From: Trinickia caryophylli | GTDB taxonomy: Bacteria; Pseudomonadota; Gammaproteobacteria; Burkholderiales; Burkholderiaceae | Assembly: GCF_034424545.1 (NCBI RefSeq) | Contig: NZ_CP139970.1 | Location: forward strand, 2,914,001-2,978,000 | DNA: 64,000 bases | Reading direction: 5' to 3' | Shown: in pieces, positions 52,889 through 62,594 of the stretch | How positions within the stretch are numbered: position 1 is the stretch's first letter | How the letters are laid out: each line of letters begins with the position of its first letter | The notes under the pieces: generated by a model | Told to the model about the DNA's origin: nothing | Database searches by the model: none | The model's input: the letters and a program-made list of their open reading frames with translations, nothing else | Translations under genes and position numbers: made by a program

Positions 52889-53563
52889 TCAATGCGCGGG
52901 CTCCGCGGGCGCTTGCAGGCCGTGCTCGCCGCGCTTGCCGCCGCGAAGGGCGGTTGCCGTTCGCAGCGTTTCGATGCAGGCCTCGACGAACGCGTCGGCC
53001 TGGGCCGCATAGTCGATCGACGGCGGCATCATCAGCGCGTCGCGCAGGCAGCCGCCGATGAACGCATGCACGAAGAGCGCCGCGCGCTGAGTATCGAGAT
53101 CGGCCGGCAACTGGCCGACCTCGATGGCGAGCCGCAAGTCCGTGCCGATCTTGCCGATACCCTCTTCCATGCTCGTCTGATGGCGCGCCTTGACGGGCCC
53201 CATTTCGTCGACGAACTCGCATTTGAGAAAAAGGATGTCGAACACCCGCCGCCGCCGTGGATCGGTCGTCACGGCGCGCAGGCACCATTTGAGCTTGTCC
53301 GCCAGCCCGCGCAGCGGGTCCACGGGCTGCCCGCGTTCCTCGGCGAGTTCATCGAGCGGCAGCAACACCCGGTCGAACATGGCCGTGAACAGTTCCCCTT
53401 TGTTTGCGAAGTGCCAGTAGATGGCGCCGCGCGTGACGCCCGCCGCCGCGGCGATGTCGGCCAGCGACGTGCGCGACACCCCCTTGTCGTGGAAAACCTG
53501 CTCCGCCGCATCGAGGATGCGGTTGCGCGTCTCGCGCGCTTCTTCCTTCGTTCGTCTCGCCAT
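52889..53563 (-). CDS. bpeR: TetR-family repressor of the RND pump (BpeR/AcrR type)
   Basis: A 224-residue TetR-type repressor. The DNA-binding domain lies in residues 5-60 (EEARETRNRILDAAEQVFHDKG, TSLADIAAAAGVTRGAIYWHFANKGELF), with the strong AcrR-type recognition helix; the remainder is the ligand-binding helical bundle. The pump operon is divergent, and an AcrR-like operator lies 138-161 bases before this gene, so it should repress both transcripts. ATG 53563 is chosen over ATG 53578 (five codons earlier) since GGCAGG precedes it. The name follows the equivalent Burkholderia pseudomallei locus by synteny. Confidence 0.92.
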   Translation of the reverse strand: MARRTKEEARETRNRILDAAEQVFHDKGVSRTSLADIAAAAGVTRGAIYWHFANKGELFTAMFDRVLLPLDELAEERGQPVDPLRGLADKLKWCLRAVTTDPRRRRVFDILFLKCEFVDEMGPVKARHQTSMEEGIGKIGTDLRLAIEVGQLPADLDTQRAALFVHAFIGGCLRDALMMPPSIDYAAQADAFVEACIETLRTATALRGGKRGEHGLQAPAEPAH

Positions 53564-53997
53564 GTTGCCTGCCCGCATCAGGGGCGCTCGTCTGTCTATT
53601 AATGCGGTTGTAAGCGTCGGACCGCTCGAATCATCGTTTACGGCGCGTTACAAAAGCCGATTTTTGCCACTGGCTGTCATTTCGCGCAACGAAAAGCTTT
53701 TACATACATCTGCGAATGTATATACAATACCGGTTCGCTTTTGAATGGTCCAGACGGGATTGCCGGTAATATCCGTCACTGACCGTCGGTGGCCCGCGCT
53801 CCCGAGCGGCTTTCGCTCGTTTTTACCTGTTTGCGCGCCGCACGACGGATCTCCCGGTCCGACTGCCGAGCCTGTGGGCGGCCGGCCGTTCGCCATGTAC
53901 CTGTCGGCGTTCATCAAGCTTTTGTCGCACCGCGCGCCCCGTGGGGATGGGGTATCGCGGGACTACTTGTTCCCAGTCATTGACCAGAGGTCGCTCC
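53564..53997. other. Divergent intergenic region of the efflux locus
   Basis: These 434 bases hold the operator and promoter described separately and, on the pump side, an untranslated leader of about 260 bases from the predicted start site to bpeA. No convincing gene was found in the leader; a frame from ATG 53745 has no ribosome site and runs into the adaptor gene. Confidence 0.6.
53699..53728 (+). promoter_or_regulatory. AcrR-type operator overlapping the pump operon promoter
   Basis: TACATACATCTGCGAATGTATATA at 53701-53724 is a near-palindrome that agrees with the Escherichia coli AcrR operator (arms TACATACAT and ATGTATGTA) at 21 of 24 positions as I recall that site. TTTACA (53699-53704) and TACAAT (53723-53728), 18 bases apart, form a promoter that the operator fills almost exactly. 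Repressor binding would exclude RNA polymerase. Confidence 0.85.
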
Positions 53998-55200
53998 ATG
54001 CGTGTCGAACCGGTTCCTCTTCGCCTAATCAGTGTCGCGACGGCTGCCGTGCTCCTTGCAGCGTGCGGACAAAAACAATCGGCGCCGCCGCAGCAGACGC
54101 CCGAGGTCGGTGTCGTCACCGTGCAGACCAGCGCCGTGCCGGTCGTCACCGAACTGCCGGGCCGCACGAATGCCTTCCTCGTGGCACAGGTGCGCGCACG
54201 CGTGGACGGCATCGTCCTGCGCCGCGAGTTTACGGAAGGCAGCGAAGTGAAGGCGGGCCAGCGTCTTTACAAGATAGACCCGGCGCCTTACATCGCCTCG
54301 CTCAATAGCGCGAAGGCGGCACTCGCCAAGGCCGAGGCCAATCTCGCCAGCACGACGGCGCAGGCCGAACGCTACAAGGTGCTCGTGGCGGCGAACGCCG
54401 TCAGCAAACAGGACTACGACAACGCGGTGGCGTCGCAGAAGCAGGCGGCGGCGGATGTCGGGTCCGCCAAGGCATCGGTCGACACGGCGCAGATCAATCT
54501 CGGCTACACGGACGTGGTGGCGCCGATCACCGGGCGCACGGGCGTCTCGCAAGTGACGCCGGGCGCCTATGTGCAGGCGAGCGCGGCCACGCTGATGGAC
54601 ACGATCCAGCAGCTCGACCCCGTCTACGTCGACCTTACGCAGTCGAGCCTCGACGGGCTGAAGCTGCGCCGCGAGATCCAAGCCGGCCGCCTGAAGACGA
54701 ACGGGCCCGGCGCCGCGAAGGTCTCGCTGATCCTCGAGGACGGCCAGACCTATTCCGAGAAGGGCAAGCTGCAATTCACCGACGTCACCGTCGATCAGTC
54801 GACCGGCTCCGTCACGCTGCGCGCGATCTTCCCGAACCCGAACCGCGTGCTGCTGCCGGGCATGTTCGTGCGTGCGCGCATCGAGGAAGGCGTGAACGAC
54901 CAGGCGATGCTCGTGCCGCAGATCGGCGTCACGCATGACCAGAAAGGCCAGGCCACGGCGCTCGTGGTCGGTGCCGACGGCAAGGTGGGCGTGCGTCCGC
55001 TCGTGACCTCCGGCATGCGCGGACCGGACTGGATCGTCGACAGCGGGCTGAATCCGGGCGACCGCGTGATCGTCCAGGGCACCGAGAAAGTTCGCCCGGG
55101 CATGCCGGTGAAGGCCGTGCCGGCCAATCTATCCGCGGCGGCCGGCGGCGCGTCCGCCCCGCAGGCGGCGTCGGCGGCCAAGCCGGCGTCGGGCGCGTAA
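53998..55200 (+). CDS. bpeA: RND efflux periplasmic adaptor (AcrA/BpeA type)
   Basis: A 400-residue membrane-fusion lipoprotein linking the inner-membrane pump to the outer-membrane channel. The signal peptide ends LLAAC (Cys 23). GRTNAFLVAQVRARVDGIVLRREFTEGSEVKAGQRLYKIDP near residues 55-95 is the lipoyl-domain signature, followed by a coiled-coil hairpin (residues 100-165) and YTDVVAPITGRTGVS, the second lipoyl half. ATG 53998 begins the signal peptide. It is 18 bases before the pump gene. Confidence 0.95.
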   Translation: MRVEPVPLRLISVATAAVLLAACGQKQSAPPQQTPEVGVVTVQTSAVPVVTELPGRTNAFLVAQVRARVDGIVLRREFTEGSEVKAGQRLYKIDPAPYIASLNSAKAALAKAEANLASTTAQAERYKVLVAANAVSKQDYDNAVASQKQAAADVGSAKASVDTAQINLGYTDVVAPITGRTGVSQVTPGAYVQASAATLMDTIQQLDPVYVDLTQSSLDGLKLRREIQAGRLKTNGPGAAKVSLILEDGQTYSEKGKLQFTDVTVDQSTGSVTLRAIFPNPNRVLLPGMFVRARIEEGVNDQAMLVPQIGVTHDQKGQATALVVGADGKVGVRPLVTSGMRGPDWIVDSGLNPGDRVIVQGTEKVRPGMPVKAVPANLSAAAGGASAPQAASAAKPASGA

Positions 55201-55218
55201 CAGAGGGGAGCCCCTTAC

Positions 55219-58200
55219 ATGGCCAAGTTTTTTATCGATCGCCCCATCTTTGCATGGGTTATCGCGATCATCCTGATGCTCGCCGGCATCGCGTCGATCT
55301 TCAATCTGCCGATTTCGCAGTATCCGACGATCGCGCCGCCGTCGATCCAAATCAGCGCGAGCTACCCCGGCGCTTCGGCCAAGACGGTCGAAGACACGGT
55401 GACGCAGGTGATCGAGCAGCAAATGAGCGGTCTCGATCACTTCCTGTACATGTCATCGACGAGCGACGACTCGGGCACGGCGACGATCACGCTCACCTTC
55501 GCGCCGGGCACGAACCCGGATATCGCGCAGGTGCAGGTGCAAAACAAGCTGTCGCTCGCCACGCCGCTCCTGCCGACGGTGGTGCAGCAGTTGGGCATCA
55601 AGGTCACGAAGTCGAGCAGCAGCTTCCTGCTCGTGCTGGCCTTCGTGTCCGAAGACGGCAGCATGAACCGGTACGACCTCGCGAACTACGTCGCGTCGAA
55701 CATCCAGGATCCGATCAGCCGGCAAAACGGCGTGGGTACCGTGACGCTGTTCGGCTCGCAGTACTCCATGCGGGTCTGGCTCGATCCGACCAAGCTCACG
55801 AGCTATAGCCTCACGCCGTCGGACGTCTCGACCGCGCTCACGGCGCAGAACGTGCAGATCGCGGGCGGCGCGCTGGGCGGCACGCCGGCGGTGCCGGGCC
55901 AGATGCTGCAGGCCACCGTCACGGAGCAGACGCTGCTGCGCACGCCGGCCGAATTCGGCAACGTGCTGCTGAAGGTCAATACGGACGGCTCGCAGGTGCG
56001 ACTGAAGGACGTGGCGCGCATCGAACTCGGTGCCGAGACGTACAACTTCGACACGAAGTACAACGGCCAGCCCTCGGCCGCGATGGGGATTCAGCTTGCC
56101 ACGGGTGCCAATGCGCTGCAGACGGCGAAGAACGTGCGCGCGAAGATCGACGAGTTGTCGCGCTACTTCCCTCACGGGCTCGTGGTGAAGTATCCGTATG
56201 ACACGACCCCGTTCGTGCGGCTCTCGATCGAGGAAGTGATCAAGACGCTGCTCGAAGGCATCGTGCTCGTCTTCCTCGTGATGTATCTGTTCCTGCAGAA
56301 CCTGCGGGCCACGCTGATTCCGACGATCGCCGTGCCTGTGGTGCTGCTCGGCACGTTCGCGATCATGAACGCGGTCGGGTTCTCGATCAACGTGCTGTCG
56401 ATGTTCGGCCTCGTGCTGGCCATCGGTCTGCTCGTGGACGATGCCATCGTGGTCGTGGAGAACGTCGAGCGGGTGATGTCGGAGGAAGGGCTCTCGCCAC
56501 GAGAGGCGACGAGAAAGGCGATGGGGCAGATCACGGGCGCGCTCGTTGGCGTGGCGCTGGTGCTGTCCGCGGTGTTCGTGCCGGTGGCGATGTCGAGCGG
56601 CTCGGTCGGCGCCATCTATCGGCAGTTCTCGCTGACGATCGTCTCGGCGATGGTGCTGTCGGTGCTTGTGGCGCTGGTGCTTACGCCGGCGCTGTGCGCG
56701 ACGATCCTCAAGCCGATTCCGGCGGACCATCACGAAGAGAAGAAGGGCTTCTTCGGCTGGTTCAACCGCACGTTCGACACGAGCCGCGAGCGGTATGGCA
56801 GCGGCGTGCACCACGTGATCCGACGCTCGGGCCGCTGGCTCGTCATCTATCTGGCCGTGATCGTCGCGGTGGGTCTGCTTTTCGTGCGCCTGCCTAAATC
56901 GTTCCTGCCCGACGAAGACCAGGGGCTCATGTTCGTGATCGTGCAGACGCCCACGGGCTCGACGCAGGAGACGACGGGCAAGACGCTCGCGAACATTACG
57001 GATTACCTGCTCAAGCAGGAGGGTTCGCTCGTCGAATCGGTGTTCACGGTGAACGGCTTCAGTTTCGCCGGGCGTGGTCAGAACTCCGGTCTCGCGTTCG
57101 TGCGCCTGAAGGACTACGGCCAGCGTCAGGGCGCCGACCAGAAGGTGCAGGCAGTCATCCAGCGCATGTTCATGCACTACTCGGGCTACAAGGACGCGAT
57201 GGTCATTCCGTTCAACCCGCCGTCGATTCCCGAGCTGGGCACAGCCTCGGGCTTCGACTTCGAGCTGACGGACAATGCTGGCCTCGGTCACGATACGCTG
57301 ATGGCGGCACGCAACCAGTTGCTCGGCATGGCCGCGCAGGATCCGACGCTCGCGCTCGTGCGCCCGAACGGCCTGAACGACACACCGCAGTTCAAGATCG
57401 ACGTGGACCGCGAGAAGGCCTATGCGCTCGGTGTGACGCCGGACGTGATCGACAACGCGTTCTCGATCGCCTGGGCGTCGAAGTACGTGAACAACTTCCT
57501 CGATACCGACAACCGGATCAAGAAGGTCTACCTGCAAGGCGACGCGCCGTTCCGCATGAAGCCGGAAGACCTCTCCTACTGGTATGTGCGCAACACGTCG
57601 GGGACGATGGTGCCGTTCACCGCGTTTGCCTCGGGGCACTGGACGTTCGGTTCGCCGAAGCTCGAGCGCTACAACGGCGTGGCCTCGGTCGAAATCCAGG
57701 GGCAGGCGGCGGCAGGCAAGAGTACGGGCCAGGCGATGACGGCGATGCAGCAGCTCGCGGCGAAGCTGCCGAAGGGCATCGGCTACTCTTGGACGGGGCT
57801 CTCGCTTCAGGAAATCCAGTCCGGCTCGCAGGCGCCGATCCTTTATGGCATCTCGATCCTGGTCGTGTTCCTGTGTCTGGCGGCGCTTTATGAGAGCTGG
57901 TCGATTCCGTTCTCGGTGATCATGGTGGTGCCGCTCGGCGTGATCGGCGCGTTGATCGCCGCGACACTGCGCGGCCTCGAGAACGACGTGTTCTTCCAGG
58001 TCGGCCTGTTGACGACGGTGGGCTTGTCGGCGAAGAACGCGATTCTGATCGTCGAGTTCGCACGGGAGTTGCAGCGCAATGAAGGCATGGGACCGGTGGA
58101 AGCGGCGCTCGAAGCTTCCCGGCTGCGGCTGCGCCCGATCCTGATGACGTCGCTCGCGTTCATTCTGGGTGTGCTGCCGCTCGCCATCAGCAACGGCGCG

Positions 58201-58461
58201 GGCTCGGCCAGCCAGCACGCGATCGGTACAGGCGTGATCGGCGGGATGCTGACGGCGACGTTCCTCGCGATCTTCTTCATCCCGATGTTCTTCGTGGTCG
58301 TGCGGGCGAAGTTCTCGGGCGAGAAAGAGGATCCGGATACCGCGGCGCGTCTGGCCAAGGAGCACCATTCGCACCCGGCGCCGGGTGCCGCGCGTGACGG
58401 GCACGGCGGCAATGACGGCGATGGCAACGGCAACGGCGGCTCGGGCAAGGAAGGACAGTGA
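55219..58461 (+). CDS. bpeB: RND multidrug efflux pump, HAE1 family (AcrB/BpeB type)
   Basis: A 1080-residue inner-membrane proton antiporter of the hydrophobe/amphiphile efflux class, with 12 helices and two large periplasmic loops. The N-terminus [23 protein letters not shown] is nearly invariant; the proton-relay Asp pair is in [18 protein letters not shown] near residues 402-419, and the second half has [14 protein letters not shown] and [16 protein letters not shown]. The protein carries an unusual C-terminal tail of about 35 residues, rich in His at first and then Gly, Asn and Asp, beyond the normal AcrB end (about 1049). Confidence 0.97.
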   Translation: MAKFFIDRPIFAWVIAIILMLAGIASIFNLPISQYPTIAPPSIQISASYPGASAKTVEDTVTQVIEQQMSGLDHFLYMSSTSDDSGTATITLTFAPGTNPDIAQVQVQNKLSLATPLLPTVVQQLGIKVTKSSSSFLLVLAFVSEDGSMNRYDLANYVASNIQDPISRQNGVGTVTLFGSQYSMRVWLDPTKLTSYSLTPSDVSTALTAQNVQIAGGALGGTPAVPGQMLQATVTEQTLLRTPAEFGNVLLKVNTDGSQVRLKDVARIELGAETYNFDTKYNGQPSAAMGIQLATGANALQTAKNVRAKIDELSRYFPHGLVVKYPYDTTPFVRLSIEEVIKTLLEGIVLVFLVMYLFLQNLRATLIPTIAVPVVLLGTFAIMNAVGFSINVLSMFGLVLAIGLLVDDAIVVVENVERVMSEEGLSPREATRKAMGQITGALVGVALVLSAVFVPVAMSSGSVGAIYRQFSLTIVSAMVLSVLVALVLTPALCATILKPIPADHHEEKKGFFGWFNRTFDTSRERYGSGVHHVIRRSGRWLVIYLAVIVAVGLLFVRLPKSFLPDEDQGLMFVIVQTPTGSTQETTGKTLANITDYLLKQEGSLVESVFTVNGFSFAGRGQNSGLAFVRLKDYGQRQGADQKVQAVIQRMFMHYSGYKDAMVIPFNPPSIPELGTASGFDFELTDNAGLGHDTLMAARNQLLGMAAQDPTLALVRPNGLNDTPQFKIDVDREKAYALGVTPDVIDNAFSIAWASKYVNNFLDTDNRIKKVYLQGDAPFRMKPEDLSYWYVRNTSGTMVPFTAFASGHWTFGSPKLERYNGVASVEIQGQAAAGKSTGQAMTAMQQLAAKLPKGIGYSWTGLSLQEIQSGSQAPILYGISILVVFLCLAALYESWSIPFSVIMVVPLGVIGALIAATLRGLENDVFFQVGLLTTVGLSAKNAILIVEFARELQRNEGMGPVEAALEASRLRLRPILMTSLAFILGVLPLAISNGAGSASQHAIGTGVIGGMLTATFLAIFFIPMFFVVVRAKFSGEKEDPDTAARLAKEHHSHPAPGAARDGHGGNDGDGNGNGGSGKEGQ

Positions 58462-58462
58462 C

Positions 58463-59968
58463 ATGCAGATGCGAAACCATTCCCTGATTGCGGTCGCGGT
58501 CGCGATATTCGCGGCGGGCTGCTCGTTTCAGCCGAAGTACGAACGCCCGGCCGCGCCGGTGGCCGGCGCCTTCCCGAGTTCGGGCGTGTACGCCACCCAG
58601 CCGGCGGCCGAGCCTGGCCGCAGCGCCGGGGGGCTCGCCGCGTCCGATATCGGCTGGCGCAACTTCTTCGCCGACGAACGGCTGCAGCGGCTCATCGACA
58701 TCGCGTTGAAGAACAACCGCGGTCTGCGCGTGTCGGTGCTCAACGTCGAGGCGGCGCGTGCGCAGTACCGGATCACGCGCGCCGGGTTGTTCCCGACGAT
58801 CGATGCCGTAGGCGAGAAGAGCGTCACGCGTACGCCGAAGAACCTCACGTTCGCGGGCCAGACGATCTCGAATCAATACCAGGTCGGCCTCAATACGTCG
58901 TGGGAGATCGATTTCTGGGGGCGCATCCGCAGCCTGAAGGACCAGGCGCTCGAGCAGTACCTCTCGACGGCGCAGGCGCGCAAGGCGGCCGAGATCTCGC
59001 TCGTCTCGCAGGTGGCCGACGAGTATCTGCAGGTGCTCGCCTACGACGATCTGCTGAAGGTGACGGAAGGCACGCTGAAGACGGCGCAGGACTCGTACGA
59101 TCTGACGAAGCTGCAGTTCGACAACGGTACGGGTTCCGAACTCGATTTGCGGCAGGCCGAGACGGTGCTCGAGCAGGCGCGGGCGAACCGCGAGGCCGAG
59201 GCGCGGCTGCGCGCGCAGGCCGAAAACGCTCTCGTGCTGCTGATCGGGCAGCCGTTGCCTGACGATCTGCCTGCCGGGCGCACGCTCGGCGAGCAGGGGC
59301 TGCTCGCCGACATCCCCGCCGGCTTGCCGTCCGATTTGCTCGCGCGCCGGCCCGACATCATGGAGGCCGAGGCAACGCTGCGCGCGGCGAACGCGAACAT
59401 CGGTGCAGCACGCGCGGCGTTTTTTCCGAAGATTTCGCTGACGGGCTCGTTCGGCACGGCGAGCCCGACGCTCGGCGGGCTCTTCAAGCCGGGGCAGGCC
59501 GCGTGGAGCTTTACGCCGGACATCACATTGCCGATCTTCGAGGGCGGGCAGAACATCGCGAATCTGGATTACGCGAACATTCAAAAGCGCATCGAGGTCG
59601 CGAATTACGAGAAAGCGATTCAATCGGCGTTTCGCGACGTGGCCGATGGCCTTGCGGCGCGCAGCACGTATGACGCTCAGATTTCGGCACTCGAGCGCAA
59701 TACGTTTGCCGAGCAGCGCGCGTTCGACCTTTCGCAATTGCGCTACAAGAACGGCGTCGACAGCTATCTGCAGGTGCTGACCGCGCAGACGAATCTCTAT
59801 TCGGCACAGCAGTCGCTCATCAACGCACGCGTGGCGAGGCTCACGAACCTCGTCGATCTTTACGTTGCGCTGGGAGGCGGATGGCTGCAGCAGACGGGCG
59901 AGGCGCCGCGGGCCGCCGATGCGCCGGCCGATTATGGTTCGGATGCGAAGGCGGCGCCGGCGAGTTGA
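58463..59968 (+). CDS. oprB: Outer-membrane efflux channel lipoprotein (OprM/TolC family)
   Basis: A 501-residue outer-membrane factor. The lipobox IFAAGC puts the acylated Cys at residue 20. The two OEP repeats are visible (ALKNNRGLRVSVLNVEAARAQYRITRAGLFPTID near residues 75-110 and AANANIGAARAAFFPKISLTGSFG near 310-335), as in RND channels. ATG 58463 directly follows the pump stop by one base. With bpeA and bpeB it completes a tripartite pump. The name follows the Burkholderia BpeAB-OprB system by synteny; it is not the glucose porin OprB. Confidence 0.94.
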   Translation: MQMRNHSLIAVAVAIFAAGCSFQPKYERPAAPVAGAFPSSGVYATQPAAEPGRSAGGLAASDIGWRNFFADERLQRLIDIALKNNRGLRVSVLNVEAARAQYRITRAGLFPTIDAVGEKSVTRTPKNLTFAGQTISNQYQVGLNTSWEIDFWGRIRSLKDQALEQYLSTAQARKAAEISLVSQVADEYLQVLAYDDLLKVTEGTLKTAQDSYDLTKLQFDNGTGSELDLRQAETVLEQARANREAEARLRAQAENALVLLIGQPLPDDLPAGRTLGEQGLLADIPAGLPSDLLARRPDIMEAEATLRAANANIGAARAAFFPKISLTGSFGTASPTLGGLFKPGQAAWSFTPDITLPIFEGGQNIANLDYANIQKRIEVANYEKAIQSAFRDVADGLAARSTYDAQISALERNTFAEQRAFDLSQLRYKNGVDSYLQVLTAQTNLYSAQQSLINARVARLTNLVDLYVALGGGWLQQTGEAPRAADAPADYGSDAKAAPAS

Positions 59969-60005
59969 TTGGCGCTGATCGTGTCGCTTCTCATTGCGTC
60001 TGACG

Positions 60006-60030
60006 GCGGGCCTTGCGCCCGCTTTTTTTT
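60006..60030 (+). terminator. Rho-independent terminator of the efflux operon
   Basis: GCGGGC and GCCCGC form a 6-bp stem with a 5-base loop, followed by eight Ts; 38 bases beyond the outer-membrane channel gene. Confidence 0.88.
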
Positions 60031-60144
60031 ATACCGCTGAATGAAGCCGCTGAGACGTTCAAACCGATATTGGCGTATGCCGATGCACGAGGAATCTGAG
60101 GGCTGCTGACGGGAAAGTCGTTCGAGTCGACACTTGCCGCGCCC

Positions 60145-61230
60145 CTACAACGCCAACCGCGGCGCAACGTAAGCCCCATAAGCCGGCCCGGCCCCCGACG
60201 CCTGCGTTGGAATCCGATACCCCCCGACGAAGTGGCCGAGGATGTACTTGTCGTTGGCGCCGTACGAGGCATCGACATGAAACGCCGCGAACGCCACGAT
60301 CGGCACATAGCTTTTACTGTCGATCTGCTCCGCCACGGGCACGACGACCGTCGAGCCGACCGGAACCGACGAATAAACGGTGTCCTTGACGCCAGGCTCG
60401 ATCCAGATACTGTCTCCGATGGAGAGCGGCGTGGGGTTGCCGTTCTGAATCAGCCCGCGCACCGTCGTCACGTCGTCGGCATTGATGAGAAAAGAGGTCC
60501 ATTGCCCGGCGCTGCACGAATCGCGATAAAGCTGGCCGTTGCCGATCTGAAACTCGTAAGCCTGCCCCGTCGAAGGATCGATCGTCGGCTCGCCCGCCGC
60601 CGAGTCCCAGTAGTTGTCGAGCACGCACTTGTTGATGACGACCGGAAAGAGCCCGCCCGCATCGACCGTGGACGGTGCGGCTGCCACGGCAACCGCCGTC
60701 GCCGCAGCCGGCGCCGAGAGCAGGTCGAGAAAGCCGCCCATCAGCAGCGAGACGGCTCCGCCGTTTTGCGTGTCGCCGCGCACGATCGTGACCTGCACGG
60801 CCGGCGCATCGTAGAGCGATGGCGTTATCGTCGTCGACTGCAGCGACGCCGGCGCACCCGTCAGGTTCCAATAGCCGGTCCGGATGTCGGCGCTCGCGGG
60901 TACCACGCCATCGATCTTGTTGAGCGGCAGCGCACCTTGCGCGGCACTGGCCGAATCGGCCCACGCCGGCCCGCTCGCCCCCCCCGTGAGGCGGGCCGCG
61001 CCGGTGAGTGCCGCCGCATCGGCGGCATTCTGAAGCTCGTTGCGCACCGTCGCCACGCGCGGCAGATCGACCGCGAATGCGCCGAACGTCAGCAAGATCG
61101 CGACAAGAAAAAGAAACCAGAGCACGACCGAGCCGCGCTCGCGTCTTCGCGAACGCGAACGCGAGCGCGAGCGCGGGCAAGACCGCCATCGCAGCGGTGC
61201 ACGTGCAGGTCGCGGCCCCCGCTCATTCAT
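60145..61230 (-). CDS. tadG: TadG-like pilus assembly protein
   Basis: A 361-residue TadG/Flp-pilus protein. After a strongly basic Arg-Ser-repeat N-terminus, residues 33-55 form a single membrane helix (GSVVLWFLFLVAILLTFGAFAVDLPRV) followed by the LQNAADAAALTGAARL motif of the Tad putative Flp-Tad domain; the rest is a large periplasmic region. TadG proteins are thought to work in tight-adherence pilus assembly. ATG 61230 overlaps the tadE stop by 8 bases. The Arg-Ser tract comes from a hexamer repeat and is variable in such genes. Confidence 0.87.
   Translation of the reverse strand: MNERGPRPARAPLRWRSCPRSRSRSRSRRRERGSVVLWFLFLVAILLTFGAFAVDLPRVATVRNELQNAADAAALTGAARLTGGASGPAWADSASAAQGALPLNKIDGVVPASADIRTGYWNLTGAPASLQSTTITPSLYDAPAVQVTIVRGDTQNGGAVSLLMGGFLDLLSAPAAATAVAVAAAPSTVDAGGLFPVVINKCVLDNYWDSAAGEPTIDPSTGQAYEFQIGNGQLYRDSCSAGQWTSFLINADDVTTVRGLIQNGNPTPLSIGDSIWIEPGVKDTVYSSVPVGSTVVVPVAEQIDSKSYVPIVAFAAFHVDASYGANDKYILGHFVGGYRIPTQASGAGPAYGAYVAPRLAL
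61149..61178. repeat. Five-copy GCGARC hexamer repeat in tadG
   Basis: Units GCGAAC, GCGAAC, GCGAGC, GCGAGC, GCGGGC run in tandem and encode an Arg-Ser repeat in the cytoplasmic N-terminus of TadG. The 6-bp unit keeps the frame if copies are lost or gained. Confidence 0.8.
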
Positions 61231-61651
61231 AGTTCATCACCGCGGTGGCACTGATCGTCACAGGCCCCGTGAGCGCACTGAACGCCGCGCCCAGCACGAG
61301 GCCCTCATAGGTGTAGTCGACGGTCACTTTCAGGGGATCGCCCGGCGCCGTGCCGCTCGACTGATCGACCGTGACGGCCGGCGTGGTGGCCGTGCCGCCC
61401 GTGACGAGGTTGTCTTGCGCGTAGCCGAGCGCGACGTTCCTGATAGCGTCCGCGGCGAGCTGCGGCACGCGTACGACCACTCCCGCGCGCGCTGCCTCGC
61501 GTGCCGCGTTTGTGATGACGGCCTTGTCGCACAACAGGAGGCTCGCGTCGACGATGCCGAAGAGCAGCGTCATCAGAAACGGGAAGACGAGCACGAACTC
61601 GAGCGCAACGACGCCGCGTTCGTTCGCGGCCAAGCGGGCCAGCGCTTTCAC
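61223..61651 (-). CDS. tadE: TadE-like pilus assembly protein (pseudopilin-type)
   Basis: A 142-residue protein with a short N-terminus (KALARLAANERGVVALEFVLVFPFLMTLLFGIVDAS) that carries the Glu +5 and hydrophobic helix typical of TadE-type pseudopilins processed by a prepilin peptidase, and a beta-rich C-terminal domain. It overlaps tadG by 8 bases and tadD by ATGA. Part of the tad gene string (order here: tadB, tadC, tadD, tadE, tadG, leftward). Confidence 0.9.
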   Translation of the reverse strand: MKALARLAANERGVVALEFVLVFPFLMTLLFGIVDASLLLCDKAVITNAAREAARAGVVVRVPQLAADAIRNVALGYAQDNLVTGGTATTPAVTVDQSSGTAPGDPLKVTVDYTYEGLVLGAAFSALTGPVTISATAVMNYE

Positions 61652-62553
61652 TCGGCACCTCCGGAAGAAGGTACGCCACCGGGCGCGGGCACCGGCGCGA
61701 TCCGGGCGGCGCCGTCGCCGCCGGTGGCCGCCAGGCGCTCGCGCACGTTCCGGTAGAACTGCAGATTGTCTTCGGCCGATGCGGCCGGCAAGTCCGCGAC
61801 GAGTATGCGCTTGGCTGCTTCGCTGTTGCCGAGCAACCCGTAAGCGAGCGCGAGGTTTTGCCGTGCTTGCGCGGGGGCATCGGGCAGGCTTGCGATATCG
61901 AGCAGCACGTTGGCGCCCTCGCGCGGCGCGCGGGCAAGGATCAGCGAGAGTCCGAGATCGGCCTTGAGCCCGTGCGCCTCGGGATGGCGTTCGAGCGCGG
62001 CGCGATAGACAGCCTGTGCCGCGGCGTGCCGCCCCTGCAGATCGAGCGCCGTGCCGAGCCCCTCGGCGGCGGCTACGTTGTCGGGTTGCGCCGAGACGAG
62101 CACGCGGTAACGCGTCACGGCATCGTCGAGGTGCCGCTCGCGCAGCGCGACGCGGGCGAGCCCGAGTTGCGCGCGCGCATCGCCGGGCGACGCGCCGGCC
62201 ACGCGCCGATAGAGCACGCCCGCGCGCGCGAGGTCGCCCGTTTCGTACATCGCGTCGGCAAGGCCGAGCTGCGCCACGAGCGAACGCGGATCGGCCTTCA
62301 GCGCCCTTTCGAAGAGCGAAATTGCGAGCTGCATGTCGCCGCTTTCGAGTGCGGTCTCGGCAATGCGCAGATCGGTCGTATTCTCGGCGCCGCGCTGCGA
62401 AAGGACAGGGCGCGTCTCGAGCTTCGCGCCGCTCGCACAGCCGGTTGCGAGTAAAGCCGCCCCGAGCGGCACGAGGCAGGCCAGCGCGAGCGCGCGCATC
62501 CGCGCGGCCGAAATTGCAATGAGCGCGGCGGGCGCTACACGAGGGGGCTTCAT
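61648..62553 (-). CDS. tadD: TadD-like TPR lipoprotein
   Basis: A 301-residue lipoprotein with a signal peptide ending in LLATGC (Cys near 39) and about four to five tetratricopeptide repeats over residues 60-260 (LRIAETALESGDMQLAISLFERALKADPRS and similar). TadD is thought to help place the secretin or pilus parts. ATG 62553 has AGGAGA 8 bases upstream. The frame runs far upstream inside tadC but that part is not TadD-like. It overlaps tadE by ATGA. Confidence 0.9.
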   Translation of the reverse strand: MKPPRVAPAALIAISAARMRALALACLVPLGAALLATGCASGAKLETRPVLSQRGAENTTDLRIAETALESGDMQLAISLFERALKADPRSLVAQLGLADAMYETGDLARAGVLYRRVAGASPGDARAQLGLARVALRERHLDDAVTRYRVLVSAQPDNVAAAEGLGTALDLQGRHAAAQAVYRAALERHPEAHGLKADLGLSLILARAPREGANVLLDIASLPDAPAQARQNLALAYGLLGNSEAAKRILVADLPAASAEDNLQFYRNVRERLAATGGDGAARIAPVPAPGGVPSSGGAE

Positions 62554-62594
62554 GAAAGCATTCTCCTGGATCCTGGATGTCCGGCGCACCATCG

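Noticed and set aside
53745..54308. Possible leader gene in the long 5-prime region of the efflux operon
   Set aside because: No ribosome site at its ATG, odd composition, and it runs 300 bases into the adaptor gene in another frame.
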